From contig JBAIZL010000001.1 of assembly GCA_036971475.1 (NCBI GenBank), forward strand, positions 284,584,425 through 284,648,424: a stretch of 64,000 bases of DNA, written 5' to 3'. The notes under the pieces are model-generated. The model saw only the letters and a program-made list of their open reading frames with translations, was not told the DNA's origin and searched no databases. Below, in pieces: positions 27,901 to 38,255 of the stretch. Both the position numbers and the translations under genes were made by a program. The stretch is from Prosapia bicincta. Lineage: Eukaryota; Arthropoda; Insecta; Hemiptera; Cercopidae. Every line of letters starts with the position of its first letter. The first letter of the stretch is position 1.

Positions 27901-28333
27901 CTTCTATTTTTCTGACTTTTGTGTTACTGCGTCGTTCTTAATGTAAGAGTCCTAACCGTGCTTACGTGTTCGTTCACAGTTGGGGAACGCACTTGAGGAG
28001 TGAAGAGTGAGTGTAGATTAGCCTCAGTCTTTTTGCATGGAATTTTAATATAGTTTGGAGAGATAATGAGTATATATTTAATGGATATTAGGTGTAGATA
28101 TTCGGTTTAAACGGTAAACGATACTATATCTTACATATGTTAATGTACCCAACTTCGTTCTATTATTTTTAACAAATATGTGTAAGATTACCAACATAAA
28201 AGGGTTGAATATTATTTAACGTTTCTATAAAACATATTTCTGTCTTCATTTACGTTTCATATCATGTTAAAAAACAAACATTGCAGATCAAATTTAATAA
28301 CAACAGCATCCGCCAAAATAAACAGTACTGAAA
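24911..28333. other. Non-coding stretch, no recognised gene
   Basis: Short frames at 25514-25720 (plus), 26504-26740 (plus) and 27646-27870 (minus) have somewhat higher GC than the rest but no domain I recognise. They could be exon remnants. No tRNA or element end was found. Confidence 0.45.
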
Positions 28334-28670
28334 AGGTTGTAAGATTTTATTTAATTCCAATTTATTTTATTTACATAGTTTTACAAATCCGTACAAGTAA
28401 ATAAAACCTAAATCGATTAGACTCGAGTATAAACATGTTCTATTTGACCTCCGTTCAATTTGAGGTGCTGCATCGTTATGGTGAAGAGGGGTTGTTTTAT
28501 TTTCTTTATACACATGATTATTTTTTTCCTGAAATTGGACGATGGAGGTGGGTGGGTCATTACTTACAATCTTCTCCTTCACCGTTCCTCAGACTTTGGC
28601 GGCAACAATCAAATGCGGAGAAATGTACAGTCGATTCAATTTTAGTACTGTTTATTTTGTCGCATACGGT
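28334..28670 (+). repeat. Dispersed repeat Y, copy 1
   Basis: This segment matches 63590-64000 in the same orientation. Shared ordered blocks are gtaagatt..attttattt, ttttatttacatag, gacctccgttc.atttgag, tggtgaaga.gggttg, tctttata.acac and the closing agtactgtttatt. No coding capacity is shared, because frames differ between the copies. Confidence 0.65.
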
Positions 28671-29550
28671 ATTATAAAATTACTTAGAACATACTTTAAA
28701 TCTAAAAATGTTTCAAATTTACTACAATTAATAAACTTGAAAAAAATAAAATATATCAGATTAAATACACGAAACTGATTATATATGAGAGTGAATAAAA
28801 TGACGGCGCTCAATGTTTTGTTCGCCTTGTCTTTTATAGTTACTCTATAGTGGAGGCGTTGACCAGGAAATAATTGAAATATTATATTCAGCATTTGAGT
28901 AGTACTAACAGTCCAGATAATTTCTTTGAGCATTTTAAACAGCCTGTCATAAGTATTATGAAGACATTTTAAAAATAAAGACAGATATTAAATCTCTTTT
29001 ACTTTTAATTTGCCTCTAATATTCCATGACTACCAACTCAACGTATTGACAGCGACGAGCCTCCAGATTTGATAGAGGTTGACGAGGATGACATTTGGTT
29101 TTTATTATACAATATGGACGAATTAAAATGAGGGAATAAAAGTATATTTTTTGTACCTACCTTGTTTTTCTCTAGTGTCTACCTACATTCCCGTTTGATC
29201 AACAATTAAAAATTTTTGTATCAGGGGAAATGAAAAAAAATGCTATGTACCTATTAGAACACCATAAACACCATGGCTCATTATATGGTAAGTGGGGACA
29301 AAGCCGCCAAGTCCTGGTGAATAATCAGGTAACTTAACGAAAACATTAAATAGTTTTAGTAAATTACAGTTTCCTTAGACCAACTAATTATTTAAACGGT
29401 TAATTTAATGATGATTACAGCATACACTTAATCTGTCAAAACTGGATTTACAATAAAAGTTTAAAGTTAAAAAGTGCTCCCCTGAAAGTATGCATTTTTA
29501 GACTTACCAACTTATCCCCTTTGACAAACTAATTTCAATACAACAAAATA
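28671..29550. other. Non-coding stretch, nothing recognised
   Basis: AT-rich; no recognisable gene. It ends at the start of the minisatellite. Confidence 0.5.
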
Positions 29551-31612
29551 CAGGTTGCATTACTAGGAGATCATATTAACACTCTGCTCAAACTTGCAAA
29601 CATGGAGAATATATTATAACAATTACAGGTTGCATTACTAGGAGATCATATTAACACTCTGCTCAAACTTGCAAACATGGAGAATATATTATAACAACTA
29701 CAGGTTGCATTACTAGGAGATCATATTAACACTGCTCAAACTTGCAAACATGGAGAATATATTATAACAACTACAGGTTGCATTACTAGGAAATCATATT
29801 AACACTGCTCAAACTTGCAAACATGGAGAATATATTATAACAACTACAGGTTGCATTACTAGGAGATCATATTAACACTCTGCTCAAACTTGCAAACATG
29901 GAGAATATATTATAACAACTACAGGTTGCATTACTAGGAGATCATATTAACACTCTGCTCAAACTTGCAAACATGGAGAATATATTATAACAACTACAGG
30001 TTGCATTACTAGGAGATCATATTAACACTCTGCTCAAACTTGCAAACATGGAGAATATATTATAACAACTACAGGTTGCATTACTAGGAGATCATATTAA
30101 CACTCTGCTCAAACTTGCAAACATGGAGAATATATTATAACAACTACAGGTTGCATTACTAGGAGATCATATTAACACTGCTCAAACTTGCAAACATGGA
30201 GAATATATTATAACAACTACAGGTTGCATTACTAGGAGATCATATTAACACTGCTCAAACTTGCAAACATGGAGAATATATTATAACAACTACAGGTTGC
30301 ATTACTAGGAGATCATATTAACACTGCTCAAACTTTTAAACATGGAGAATATATTATAACAACTACAGGTTGCATTACTAGAAGATCATATTAACACTGC
30401 TCAAACTTGCAAACATGGAGAATATATTATAACAACTACAGGTTGCATTACTAGGAGATCATATTAACACTGCTCAAACTTTCAAACATGGAGAATATAT
30501 TATAACAACTACAGGTTGCATTACTAGGAGATCATATTAACACTGCTCAAACTTGCAAACATGGAGAATATATTATAACAACTACAGGTTGCATTACTAG
30601 GAGATCATATTAACACTCTGCTCAAACTTGCAAACATGGAGAATATATTATAACAACTACAGGTTGCATTACTAGGAGATCATATTAACACTCTGCTCAA
30701 ACTTGCAAACATGGAGAATATATTATAACAACTACAGGTTGCATTACTAGGAGATCATATTAACACTCTGCTCAAACTTGCAAACATGGAGAATATATTA
30801 TAACAACTACAGGTTGCATTACTAGGAGATCATATTAACACTCTGCTCAAACTTGCAAACATGGAGAATATATTATAACAACTACAGGTTGCATTACTAG
30901 GAGATCATATTAACACTCTGCTCAAACTTGCAAACATGGAGAATATATTATAACAACTACAGGTTGCATTACTAGGAGATCATATTAACACTGCTCAAAC
31001 TTGCAAACATGGAGAATATATTATAACAACTACAGGTTGCATTACTAGGAGATCATATTAACACTGCTCAAACTTGCAAACATGGAGAATATATTATAAC
31101 AACTACAGGTTGCATTACTAGGAGATCATATTAACACTGCTCAAACTTTTAAACATGGAGAATATATTATAACAACTACAGGTTGCATTACTAGAAGATC
31201 ATATTAACACTGCTCAAACTTGCAAACATGGAGAATATATTATAACAACTACAGGTTGCATTACTAGGAGATCATATTAACACTGCTCAAACTTTCAAAC
31301 ATGGAGAATATATTATAACAACTACAGGTTGCATTACTAGGAGATCATATTAACACTGCTCAAACTTGCAAACATGGAGAATATATTATAACAACTACAG
31401 GTTGCATTACTAGAAGATCATATTAACACTGCTCAAACTTGCAAACATGGAGAATATATTATAACAACTACAGGTTGCATTACTAGGAGATCATATTAAC
31501 ACTGCTCAAACTTGCAAACATGGAGAATATATTATAACAACTACAGGTTGCATTACTAGAAGATCATATTAACACTGCTCAAACTTGCAAACATGGAGAA
31601 TATATTATAACA
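29551..31612. repeat. 73/75-bp minisatellite, about 28 units
   Basis: The unit begins caggttgcattactaggaga and ends gagaatatattataacaact. Length alternates by a TC dinucleotide: 75 bp with cactctgctc and 73 bp with cactgctc. Point variants (tttaaac, agaagatc, tttcaaac) appear in a fixed order twice, which marks a higher-order duplication of a 10-11 unit block (about 29847-30584 and 30585-31397). Confidence 0.97.
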
Positions 31613-31704
31613 GCTAATATAAAACAAATTTGAAGTCAATTCCTACTGAGGACAACAAAGAAAAATTTATTTTAGTTACTTTTTATTTCATCATTACAAT
31701 TAAT
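31613..31704 (+). repeat. Dispersed repeat X fragment
   Basis: gtcaattcctactgaggaca, then ttagttactttttatt and attacaattaatataaatat. This is the same block order as other X copies, and the inverse of part of the 274-bp satellite monomer. Confidence 0.6.
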
Positions 31705-31713
31705 ATAAATATA

Positions 31714-31771
<58 letters not shown>
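31705..31771. repeat. (TA)n microsatellite
   Basis: About 33 TA units left of the minimal PLE-end palindrome. Confidence 0.95.
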
Positions 31772-31979
<208 letters not shown>

Positions 31980-32055
31980 TCGCAGTATGTTTTCTTGTGT
32001 ATTAATAAAGAACAAAAGTCTAAATACAAATACAAGAATTATAATTGAATTTAGA

Positions 32056-32100
32056 ATTCAAAGCTTTTCGTTGGCTAACAGTACCAACATCATCAGGAAT
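32056..32100 (-). ncRNA. Hammerhead ribozyme motif, complete consensus
   Basis: Minus strand: ATTC | CTGATGA | TGTTGG loop CCAAC | GAAA | palindromic AAGCTT | T | GAAT. Stem I (4 bp), stem II (5 bp) and all invariant core bases are present. The NUH cleavage site would be TTT, between T17 and GAAT. A stem III that is only a palindrome suggests a dimeric hammerhead, as reported for PLE ribozymes. Confidence 0.85.
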
Positions 32101-32154
32101 ATTAAACAATATTAAAATTAACATATGTGCAAATTAGATCAAATAAATAGTTAA

Positions 32155-32496
32155 AACGGTGTATATAAATTAGAATGTGATCATTGTAATAAAGTTTATA
32201 TAGGACAAACTAAGAAAAATCTTATAGATAGATATAAAGAACATTTTAATGCATATAAAAAGCCAGAAATTTATAATCATTTTACTAGTCATTGTATTAA
32301 TAATAATCACTTATTTCCTAATATAGACAATATGATACTTATAAAAGAAATTAACAAAGGCCTGAGAATGAATATTTATGAAGCTTTAGAAATACATAAA
32401 TATAATACTAATAATGAGTTGATAAATGAACAAATACAAGTAAAATCTAAATTTGATAATATATTCAGTGTTTGTAATGTTAGGGCAGCAAAATAA
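32155..32496 (+). CDS. PLE GIY-YIG endonuclease domain, intact but 5'-truncated
   Basis: An uninterrupted 113-codon frame starts without an ATG at NGVYKLECDHCNKVYIGQTK (GVY and YIG half-motifs with a Cys pair between). It continues with DRYKEHFNAYKKPEIYNHF, NIDNMILIKEINKGLRMNIY, EALEIHKYN and the end CNVRAAK. The conserved Glu of the nuclease core is probably in EALE. In PLEs this domain is fused C-terminal to the reverse transcriptase and cuts target DNA; here no RT precedes it, because the left inverted arm joins directly at 32153. The frame has no stop or shift, unlike the related copies at 18517-19010 and 41503-41963, so it is young or was recently active in trans. A hammerhead follows 84 bp after the stop. 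Alone it has no start codon, so expression is doubtful. Confidence 0.88.
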   Translation, partial: NGVYKLECDHCNKVYIGQTKKNLIDRYKEHFNAYKKPEIYNHFTSHCINNNHLFPNIDNMILIKEINKGLRMNIYEALEIHKYNTNNELINEQIQVKSKFDNIFSVCNVRAAK

Positions 32497-32579
32497 AAAA
32501 ATTTAACAACATTGTAATTGATTTGGCATAACTATTTATTTGATCTAATTTGCACATATATTAATTTTAATTGTTTAAT

Positions 32580-32624
32580 ATTCCTGATGATGTTGGTACT
32601 GTTAGCCAACGAAAAGGTTTGAAT
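32580..32624 (+). ncRNA. Hammerhead ribozyme motif
   Basis: ATTC | CTGATGA | TGTTGG loop CCAAC | GAAA | AAGGTT | T | GAAT. The core is complete. Stem III differs by one base from the AAGCTT palindrome of its partner at 32056-32100, which may weaken dimer pairing. Confidence 0.82.
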
Positions 32625-32689
32625 TCTAAATTCAATTATAATTCTTGTATTTGTGTTTAGACTTTTGTTCTTTACATATATATATATAC

Positions 32690-33049
32690 ATATGACAACC
32701 ACAATTGTAAGTGTCAAAATGGAAAGGGAATTCCCTTGCAATTTTCCATTTTCCGCTTTATACAGTATATGGAGTTGGACTATTATTTGTGTTTGCTCTT
32801 ATTTATTCACTTTCTTATTTTTAGTTTCCAAGTTATGAAGATGATGGGGATCTATAATTTCTAATTCTATCCATCTTTTTTAATTGCTTCATTATTGCAA
32901 AGAACCGTATAACTTCTCTTGTAATTTCATATAGTCTACATATTTAAGTGATAGATTTCTAGGAATAGAAAAGTTGCCACAGTGCCAAAGTACTGGATTT
33001 CATAGATCTAGTCATTCAGTTCTAGTCCGAAGGAGACATCAGCCATTTT
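32690..33049. other. Non-coding stretch, nothing recognised
   Basis: Unique-looking sequence right of the PLE-B element, without a recognised gene. Confidence 0.5.
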
Positions 33050-33210
33050 TAATGTTAATTAATGAATAAATAACCATATTAATATTAACTGTTATCCACT
33101 ACAACGTTAAAAAATGTATTTTAACTTGACTGGATTAATTAAAAGATGTATTTTATTGAAGATTTGTACAAGATGTATTTAAGGAAAGTTTGAGCTAATA
33201 GAAAGAATGA
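33050..33210 (+). repeat. Dispersed repeat X fragment
   Basis: ttaactgttatccactacaa, then acttgactggattaattaaa and tgtattttattgaagatttg match the valley blocks of repeat X at 35090-35150. Confidence 0.5.
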
Positions 33211-33631
33211 CATATATTCATTTTGGAAAAAAACCAAAGTTATTATTTCTTTTTAAAATGAAACAAAATAAGTAGGCGATTACGACTTTTACACTAGCTC
33301 TAGTACTTTAAAATATAGGGAGACAGTGACTAATATCTTTAAAGTATAACATAAATAAAGGTTATGTGTTCCTAAACATAAAATTCTATTTATTTTGATA
33401 CTTTTGACACTTTAACACGTAATGCATGCCTACATTGAGCAATGCCCAGGTGTTGAGCATTAACTTAACCAGAGCCAAAGTAAATATGGATCTGTAGTTT
33501 AGTGTGTTTACATTGCTTTTATTACATCTCTTCACAACAATGTGTGAAGAATAACCATCATTATGCTTTGTGGAAGCATTACGTCACAGTCGTTACGTGA
33601 ATCTTTTAGGATCGTAAACGCTAATTTACTT

Positions 33632-33890
33632 GAGCTTCATTATTAAACTATGAAAACAAACTTTTTACGGTTTGTTTACGATTTTTTAACGCCCGTAAAA
33701 ATATGCTTCTCTGGATTTACGGTATGTTCACAAAGAATGTGTTTTCAGTTTTAACACTATTCAAGCTTCATATTAAACTATGAAAACAAACTTTTTACTT
33801 ACGATTTTGTAACGCTCGTAAAGATATACTTCTCTGGATTTAAGATATGTACTCGTAGTTTCAACACTATTCAAGTTTAAAATATGTTTA
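33632..33890. repeat. Tandem duplication of about 132 bp
   Basis: Two diverged copies begin at agcttcat (about 33633 and 33764). Each carries aaactatgaaaacaaacttt, then ttctctggattta and aacactattcaag. The second copy has small deletions. Confidence 0.75.
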
Positions 33891-34107
33891 AAAAGACAAT
33901 GACTCCCTTTTGCTGAATAAACTTTACGAATTTTATTACATATCTTGGCAAGTACTTGTTATACATATGTCAGTAATATTGTACCGAAAACTATATCTAG
34001 TAATGTAGAAGCCACCAGAATCACAGAAAAAGAAAATAATCATCTTGCTGACTCCCTGAAATATATAGCCTACACCTTACACCAAAAATATTTTTACTCA
34101 CATACAA

Positions 34108-34549
34108 GATCGGATCTAGAAAAATATTTTGGGGAGGGCTGGTGTGAGAGGAGGAAAGTGTTCCCCCTTCTGAAAAATATTTAGGAGATATAATAGATAT
34201 AGTGTAAACTCTAAGGGTCTTATCCGAGGGATATAGTTATAAGCTTGGCATGCAATATTAGGCTACACACGAATTATTTAGCCCCATTTACTATATATTT
34301 ACAATGAAAACAAACTATTTATTACATTGTGGGTGGCCCTATTTATTAATGATTATAGTGAATAATGTGGGTTTGTAAACGTATTCTACTGATTATTAAG
34401 TAGATTTAAATCGGGGACGAACGCAGACATCGGAAAAGACATTTTAATTTACATTTAAAGTGTTATTTTATAGTTTAAAAATTTTCACTTTTCCCTATTT
34501 TGGGAGGGGCTTGAGCCCCGAACCCCCCCCTTAAATCCGCCACTGCTCA
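34108..34549. mobile_element. Possible hAT-like non-autonomous remnant
   Basis: The right end reads, in reverse, CAGTGGCGGATTTAAGGGGG followed by a C-rich/G-rich block, in the style of hAT terminal repeats. The left side has cggatctag..attttggggaggg near 34108. The ends match only loosely and no target duplication is clear. Confidence 0.35.
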
Positions 34550-34839
34550 CACACCCACAACCCCTACCACCAACTCCACCACACTCACCCCTACAAATAT
34601 CACTCTACCACTATATAAAAATGGGAAAATCCTTTTGAAACGCTGCTTTACAAAGCAAAAATTTCCTACAGTTTTATTTTAATATTAGAGATTGACATTG
34701 TTATCATGAGTATTATGAAATGCAGAAAAGCTTGTTTTCCTAAAAATATAAAAAAATTTAAATAAATCGTATAGTTATATATTTCGTATTACTTTAGGCT
34801 CTCTAGATTAAATAAGTAATATAAACAACAAAAACTTAA

Positions 34840-35230
34840 ACAAAATTTTACTTAGGTCAATAAAGAGAAATGGTTTTAAACATTTATTTTACTTAGTTAC
34901 TTTTTATTAACTATTTACAATGAATATGAATATGCATACGAGTATAAATATGTCAGAATCACAATTTTATATTGAAATTAAGTCACAAATGAAACTTTAA
35001 ATTAATAATTAAAATTAAATAATTAAATTTGATTAGTGAAATATGTGGGAAAACTGTATTAAAATTAAGTGTCATCCACTTCAAGTTAAAAAAATAATAT
35101 TTGAATTTGAGTGGATGAATAAGAAGTATTTTATTAACGATTGTTAATTTGAAAGAGGAATATAAATAAATATATAAAGGGAGAGTGTGAAATAATAGTA
35201 TAAACTAAATTAAAGTCAGCTAGGAAACAT
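34840..35230 (+). repeat. Dispersed repeat X, longest uninterrupted copy
   Basis: It contains tacttagttactttttatt, aattaagtgtcatccacttc, gagtggatgaataagaagta, ttttattaacgattg and aaagggagagtgtgaaataa. Where other copies have long (TA)n(GA)n tracts, this one has only ataaatatataaagggagag, so it shows the unexpanded state. Confidence 0.65.
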
Positions 35231-35594
35231 TTGTGAAACAATCAATGCTTTACCTAAAAATGGTGTTTAATGTTCTGCTTTAATAATCCGTGTTACACAA
35301 TTTCATAACCTTCTTCTTACGTGGAATGCGGCTTTTATACTATGAACGTTTTCCTAGTGACATACTTATGTTTTTATGGCTTCAGCAGTTTAACATTACA
35401 TATGTAACACAGACACACTTTTGAAGTATTAGCCTACTCTTCCTAAAATGTAAATATAAAAAATAGTGAATTAATAAAGGACAAAACTAGAGAGTACTAA
35501 TAACAGGAACAAAAATAACACTAAATTGAAACATCAGTTTAAGAAAACAAAAATTAAGCTTGTTAAACATTTATTTTAATTTTTTTTTTAGTTT

Positions 35595-36290
35595 TTTTAT
35601 ATAGGCTAATGACAGATTACATACAATTTTGCTTTTTTAAACACTCAACGTTTCGAATTTTCCTGAAATTCCTTTTCAAGAGCTCAGTTTTAATTAAGCA
35701 ATTATACAACATAACTTACTATTTATAAAATACATAACATTATATAAAACGTAATAAAACTGAGCACTTGTAAAGGAATTTCGGAACAAAATCAAAACGA
35801 TGAGTGTTTAAAACTGAGCTCTTGATTGGGAATTTCGGGAAAAAATTTGAAACGATGAGTGTTTAAAACTGAGCACTTGAAAAGGAATTTCGGATGAAAT
35901 TCAAAACGTTGAGTGTTTAAAACTGAGCTCTTGATTAATAATTTCGGAAACAAATTCAAAACGATGAGTGTTTAAAACTGAGCTCTTGATTAGGAATTTC
36001 GGAAACAAATTCGAAACGATGAGTGTTTAAAACTAAGCTCTTAAAAAGGAATTTCGGATGAAATTCAAAACGTTGAGTGTTTAATACTGAGCTCTTGAAA
36101 AATAATTTCGGAAAGAAATTCGAAACGATGAGTGTTTAAAACAAGCTCTTGAAAAGGAATTTCGGATGAAATTCAAAACGTTGAGTGTTTAATACTGAGC
36201 TCTTGAAAAATAATTTCGGAAAGACATTCGAAACGTTGAGTGTTTGAAAAATCAAAATTGTCTGTGATCTGTCATTACCCTATATAAAAA
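35595..36290. mobile_element. Foldback locus built from 55-bp hammerhead-like units
   Basis: The outer ends are inverse copies: tatataggctaatgacagat ... aaacactcaacg on the left, cgttgagtgttt ... atctgtcattaccctatata on the right. Inside, one inverted unit (35640-35698) is followed by nine to ten direct units of about 55 bp (gagtgttt at 35802, 35857, 35911, 35966, 36021, 36075, 36130, 36183, 36238). Each unit has ctcttgaaaa, a hairpin GAATTTC/GAAATTC or near variants, then GAAACGTTGAG or GAAACGATGAG. That order recalls a hammerhead (box, stem II, GAAA, ACGT palindrome, stem I CTC/GAG), but the CUGANGA box reads TTGAAAA. Confidence 0.8.
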
Positions 36291-37235
36291 ATTAATAGTT
36301 ATTAACAGACATTACATAAACATATTTTTTTTACATAAAAGCATATAAATAATATTTACTTTGGAAAGAAATTGTATTTGATCTGTTCATTAAAATCCCC
36401 GAATAAGGTTACTCGAGGGACTCAAACTGTGAACTGTTGGTAAATTAGTTCCACCAAAATACCAAGTTACACTTGTGAGCTAATTGCTATTCCGTACCAT
36501 TGTCTTTTTATTCCTCAAGGGTGCTTCCTATTGGCTACTCCTTGGAGCACACTTCCGTTACTTTAGATTTCCCACCAATGAAAAACACCGACTCATCACA
36601 TAAGCCTTTGTTCTGTACTCAAGCTAAGCGCCCACTGTAACAGATACTCTTCCATATTGATGGCCGCCGGAAGTTGGGAGGGGAATGATTACTTCCGGTC
36701 CGTTGCAGTTACACAGATGACATTATTTGAAGAGTGCTAGTAACTTTACAGTAGCATACATTTTTAGAACTATGGTAATTACATAATGCATATATACCGT
36801 GCTAGATGTATATATATTTAAAATCAAAACTCTTGCATAACTTTAACATAACCCTTGCTCACATATTAGAGTCAAATCTAACATACAATTTCATTTGTTA
36901 TATTATGAAATAATAATAAAAAATAGTTATTTAAAATTTATTCAATTTGGAAATTACGGCTTTCTAGGAAAACAATCTACTTTAGTAACTAAGATCTTAT
37001 GGGTTTGCCCCACTAATTAACCTATCTGTCAGTACTATGTTCGTGTTCCTAGTCTAGATGGTTCTATAATTTTGAATGCTATTAATGTTTTAAAACTAAG
37101 TTCTTTTATCTAGTTACAGGAATACTCGACCCTATAGATGTACAATATTACTTATGCTAGATTGTCTCTTAAATAGGTTACTATAGGTGTTCCTTACTAA
37201 GTGCATTTGAACGTACATAGGATCTACGTTTTTTT

Positions 37236-37238
<3 letters not shown>
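36291..37238. other. Non-coding stretch, nothing recognised
   Basis: Contains a modestly GC-richer part (36400-36730) with no domain-bearing frame. Confidence 0.45.

Positions 37239-37289
<51 letters not shown>
37239..37289. repeat. (TA)n microsatellite
   Basis: About 25 TA units with one tatg interruption, left of a PLE-end dimer. Confidence 0.95.
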
Positions 37290-37290
<1 letters not shown>

Positions 37291-37520
37291 AATTAATAAA
37301 AACATTTCAAATACAAGATTTGCTTTATTTATATATTTTTTGAAGATTTTCACCAGTGTATTTAAAGAAAGAAAACGATATTGGAGATTATCAAACAAAC
37401 AACATATCGTCGTTTTTCCTGAAGATGCTAATACGTTTCTTGAGGAAAAGCTTTGAAAAATATTTAGATTAAAACAAGTCTTATATTTCAAATATTTTTA
37501 TTCATTTATTATAATACTAC
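37290..37520. mobile_element. PLE-B end dimer, left arm decayed
   Basis: The right arm (plus) has a hammerhead at 37413 and the tail cttatatttcaaatattttt. The left arm, read on the minus strand, has the decayed GAAAATCTTCAAAAAAT and the tail cttgtatttgaaatg. The arms meet near 37400. No protein remains. Confidence 0.65.
37413..37460 (+). ncRNA. Hammerhead ribozyme motif (stem I variant)
   Basis: TTTTTC | CTGAAGA | weak stem II | GAAA | AAGCTT | T | GAAAAA. Stem I is a perfect 6 bp and differs from the ATTC/GAAT of other copies on both strands, so pairing is conserved while sequence is not. Stem II pairs only with a bulge (CTAA/TTGAG). Confidence 0.65.
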
Positions 37521-37604
37521 CATGTTTAATATATTATATATTTATATAATTAATAATTAAATATATATATATATAACCATATCACTGATATAACATTGAT
37601 ATAT

Positions 37605-37741
37605 ATACATATCAAAATGCAAATAAAGTTATTCAAATACAAGACACATTTATTAAAATTTATTCAAAGGTTTTCGTTTGATAAACAGTAACAACATCAT
37701 CAGGAATGATTCATTATGAATGATTATTATACAAGAACACG

Positions 37742-37743
<2 letters not shown>
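37605..37743 (-). mobile_element. PLE-B end, minus strand
   Basis: The tail gtcttgtatttgaataactt (minus) follows a hammerhead motif; an imperfect small palindrome (gattcattatgaatgatt) marks where a second arm would start. (TA)n adjoins on the right. Confidence 0.7.
37662..37707 (-). ncRNA. Hammerhead ribozyme motif, weak stem II
   Basis: Minus strand: ATTC | CTGATGA | GTTGTT...ATCAAAC | GAAA | ACCTTT | GAAT. Core and stem I are intact; stem II has a mismatch and stem III is no longer palindromic. Confidence 0.65.
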
Positions 37744-37816
<73 letters not shown>

Positions 37817-37818
37817 TA
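37744..37818. repeat. (TA)n microsatellite
   Basis: About 37 TA units between two PLE ends. Confidence 0.95.
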
Positions 37819-37819
37819 T

Positions 37820-38110
37820 TATACCGTAAAATTGAATGTATCAAAAGAAATGTATTTTAAATTTATTTTATTAAACAAAATTTGAAACAACCTCTAACTA
37901 ATGTTAAAATATTCTATATATTTGGGTACCAAACAAGAACCCTCTTCAGCAGCTGAAGGTTTATTTATGTGTATCATTTGAGAGGTAATACAATAAAAAA
38001 ATAATTTCCTCCTGAAGATGGTTCCCGTTTGGAATCGAAACATATAGCAATGTTTTAAACAAAAAAAAGGTAATACAAACTTTATTTTCTACAATGGTTA
38101 ATTCCTAATT
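37820..38110. mobile_element. PLE family C end dimer
   Basis: The minus-strand arm has CTGAAGA at 37943-37949 (read in reverse), then gggttcttgtttggtaccc and aatatatagaatattttaac. The plus-strand arm has CTGAAGA at 38012, then tggttcccgtttggaatcga and catatagcaatgttttaaac. The blocks correspond in the same order, so this is a third PLE end family in head-to-head layout. No protein. Confidence 0.6.
38012..38060 (+). ncRNA. Hammerhead-like motif with real stems II and III
   Basis: CTGAAGA, stem II GGTTCC/GGAATC (6 bp, one G-U, loop CGTTT), GAAA, stem III ACAT/ATGT with a 6-nt loop, then T17. Stem I is not evident. Unlike the other copies, stem III is a hairpin rather than a palindrome. Confidence 0.5.
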
Positions 38111-38255
38111 AAATTTATGATAAAAGATAGACATTAAATAATTAAAAATAAAATAAATGATTTATCGTATGAAAGAAATTTAGAGTCTTGATTTTATTCA
38201 AATGCTCAAATACCTAGCAAAACAAAATGTTTGTTATAATATTACTGTATAGAAT

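Larger units (their letters stand above)
32000..32677 (+). mobile_element. Compact PLE-B: GIY-YIG domain between inverted hammerhead ends
   Basis: Arms of about 150 bp (32000-32152 and 32529-32677) are inverse copies: both carry agtctaaatacaaatacaag, the hammerhead and tctaatttgcacatat. Between them lies an intact plus-strand GIY-YIG frame (32155-32496). The left arm matches the PLE 3' end in reverse, so the layout is tail-inverse, nuclease domain, tail. (TA)n lies to the left and a short TA run to the right. I infer a 5'-truncated PLE insertion with an inverted terminal copy. Confidence 0.85.

Noticed and set aside
29551..31612. CRISPR-like array
   Set aside because: Units are contiguous near-identical tandem copies with no unique spacers.
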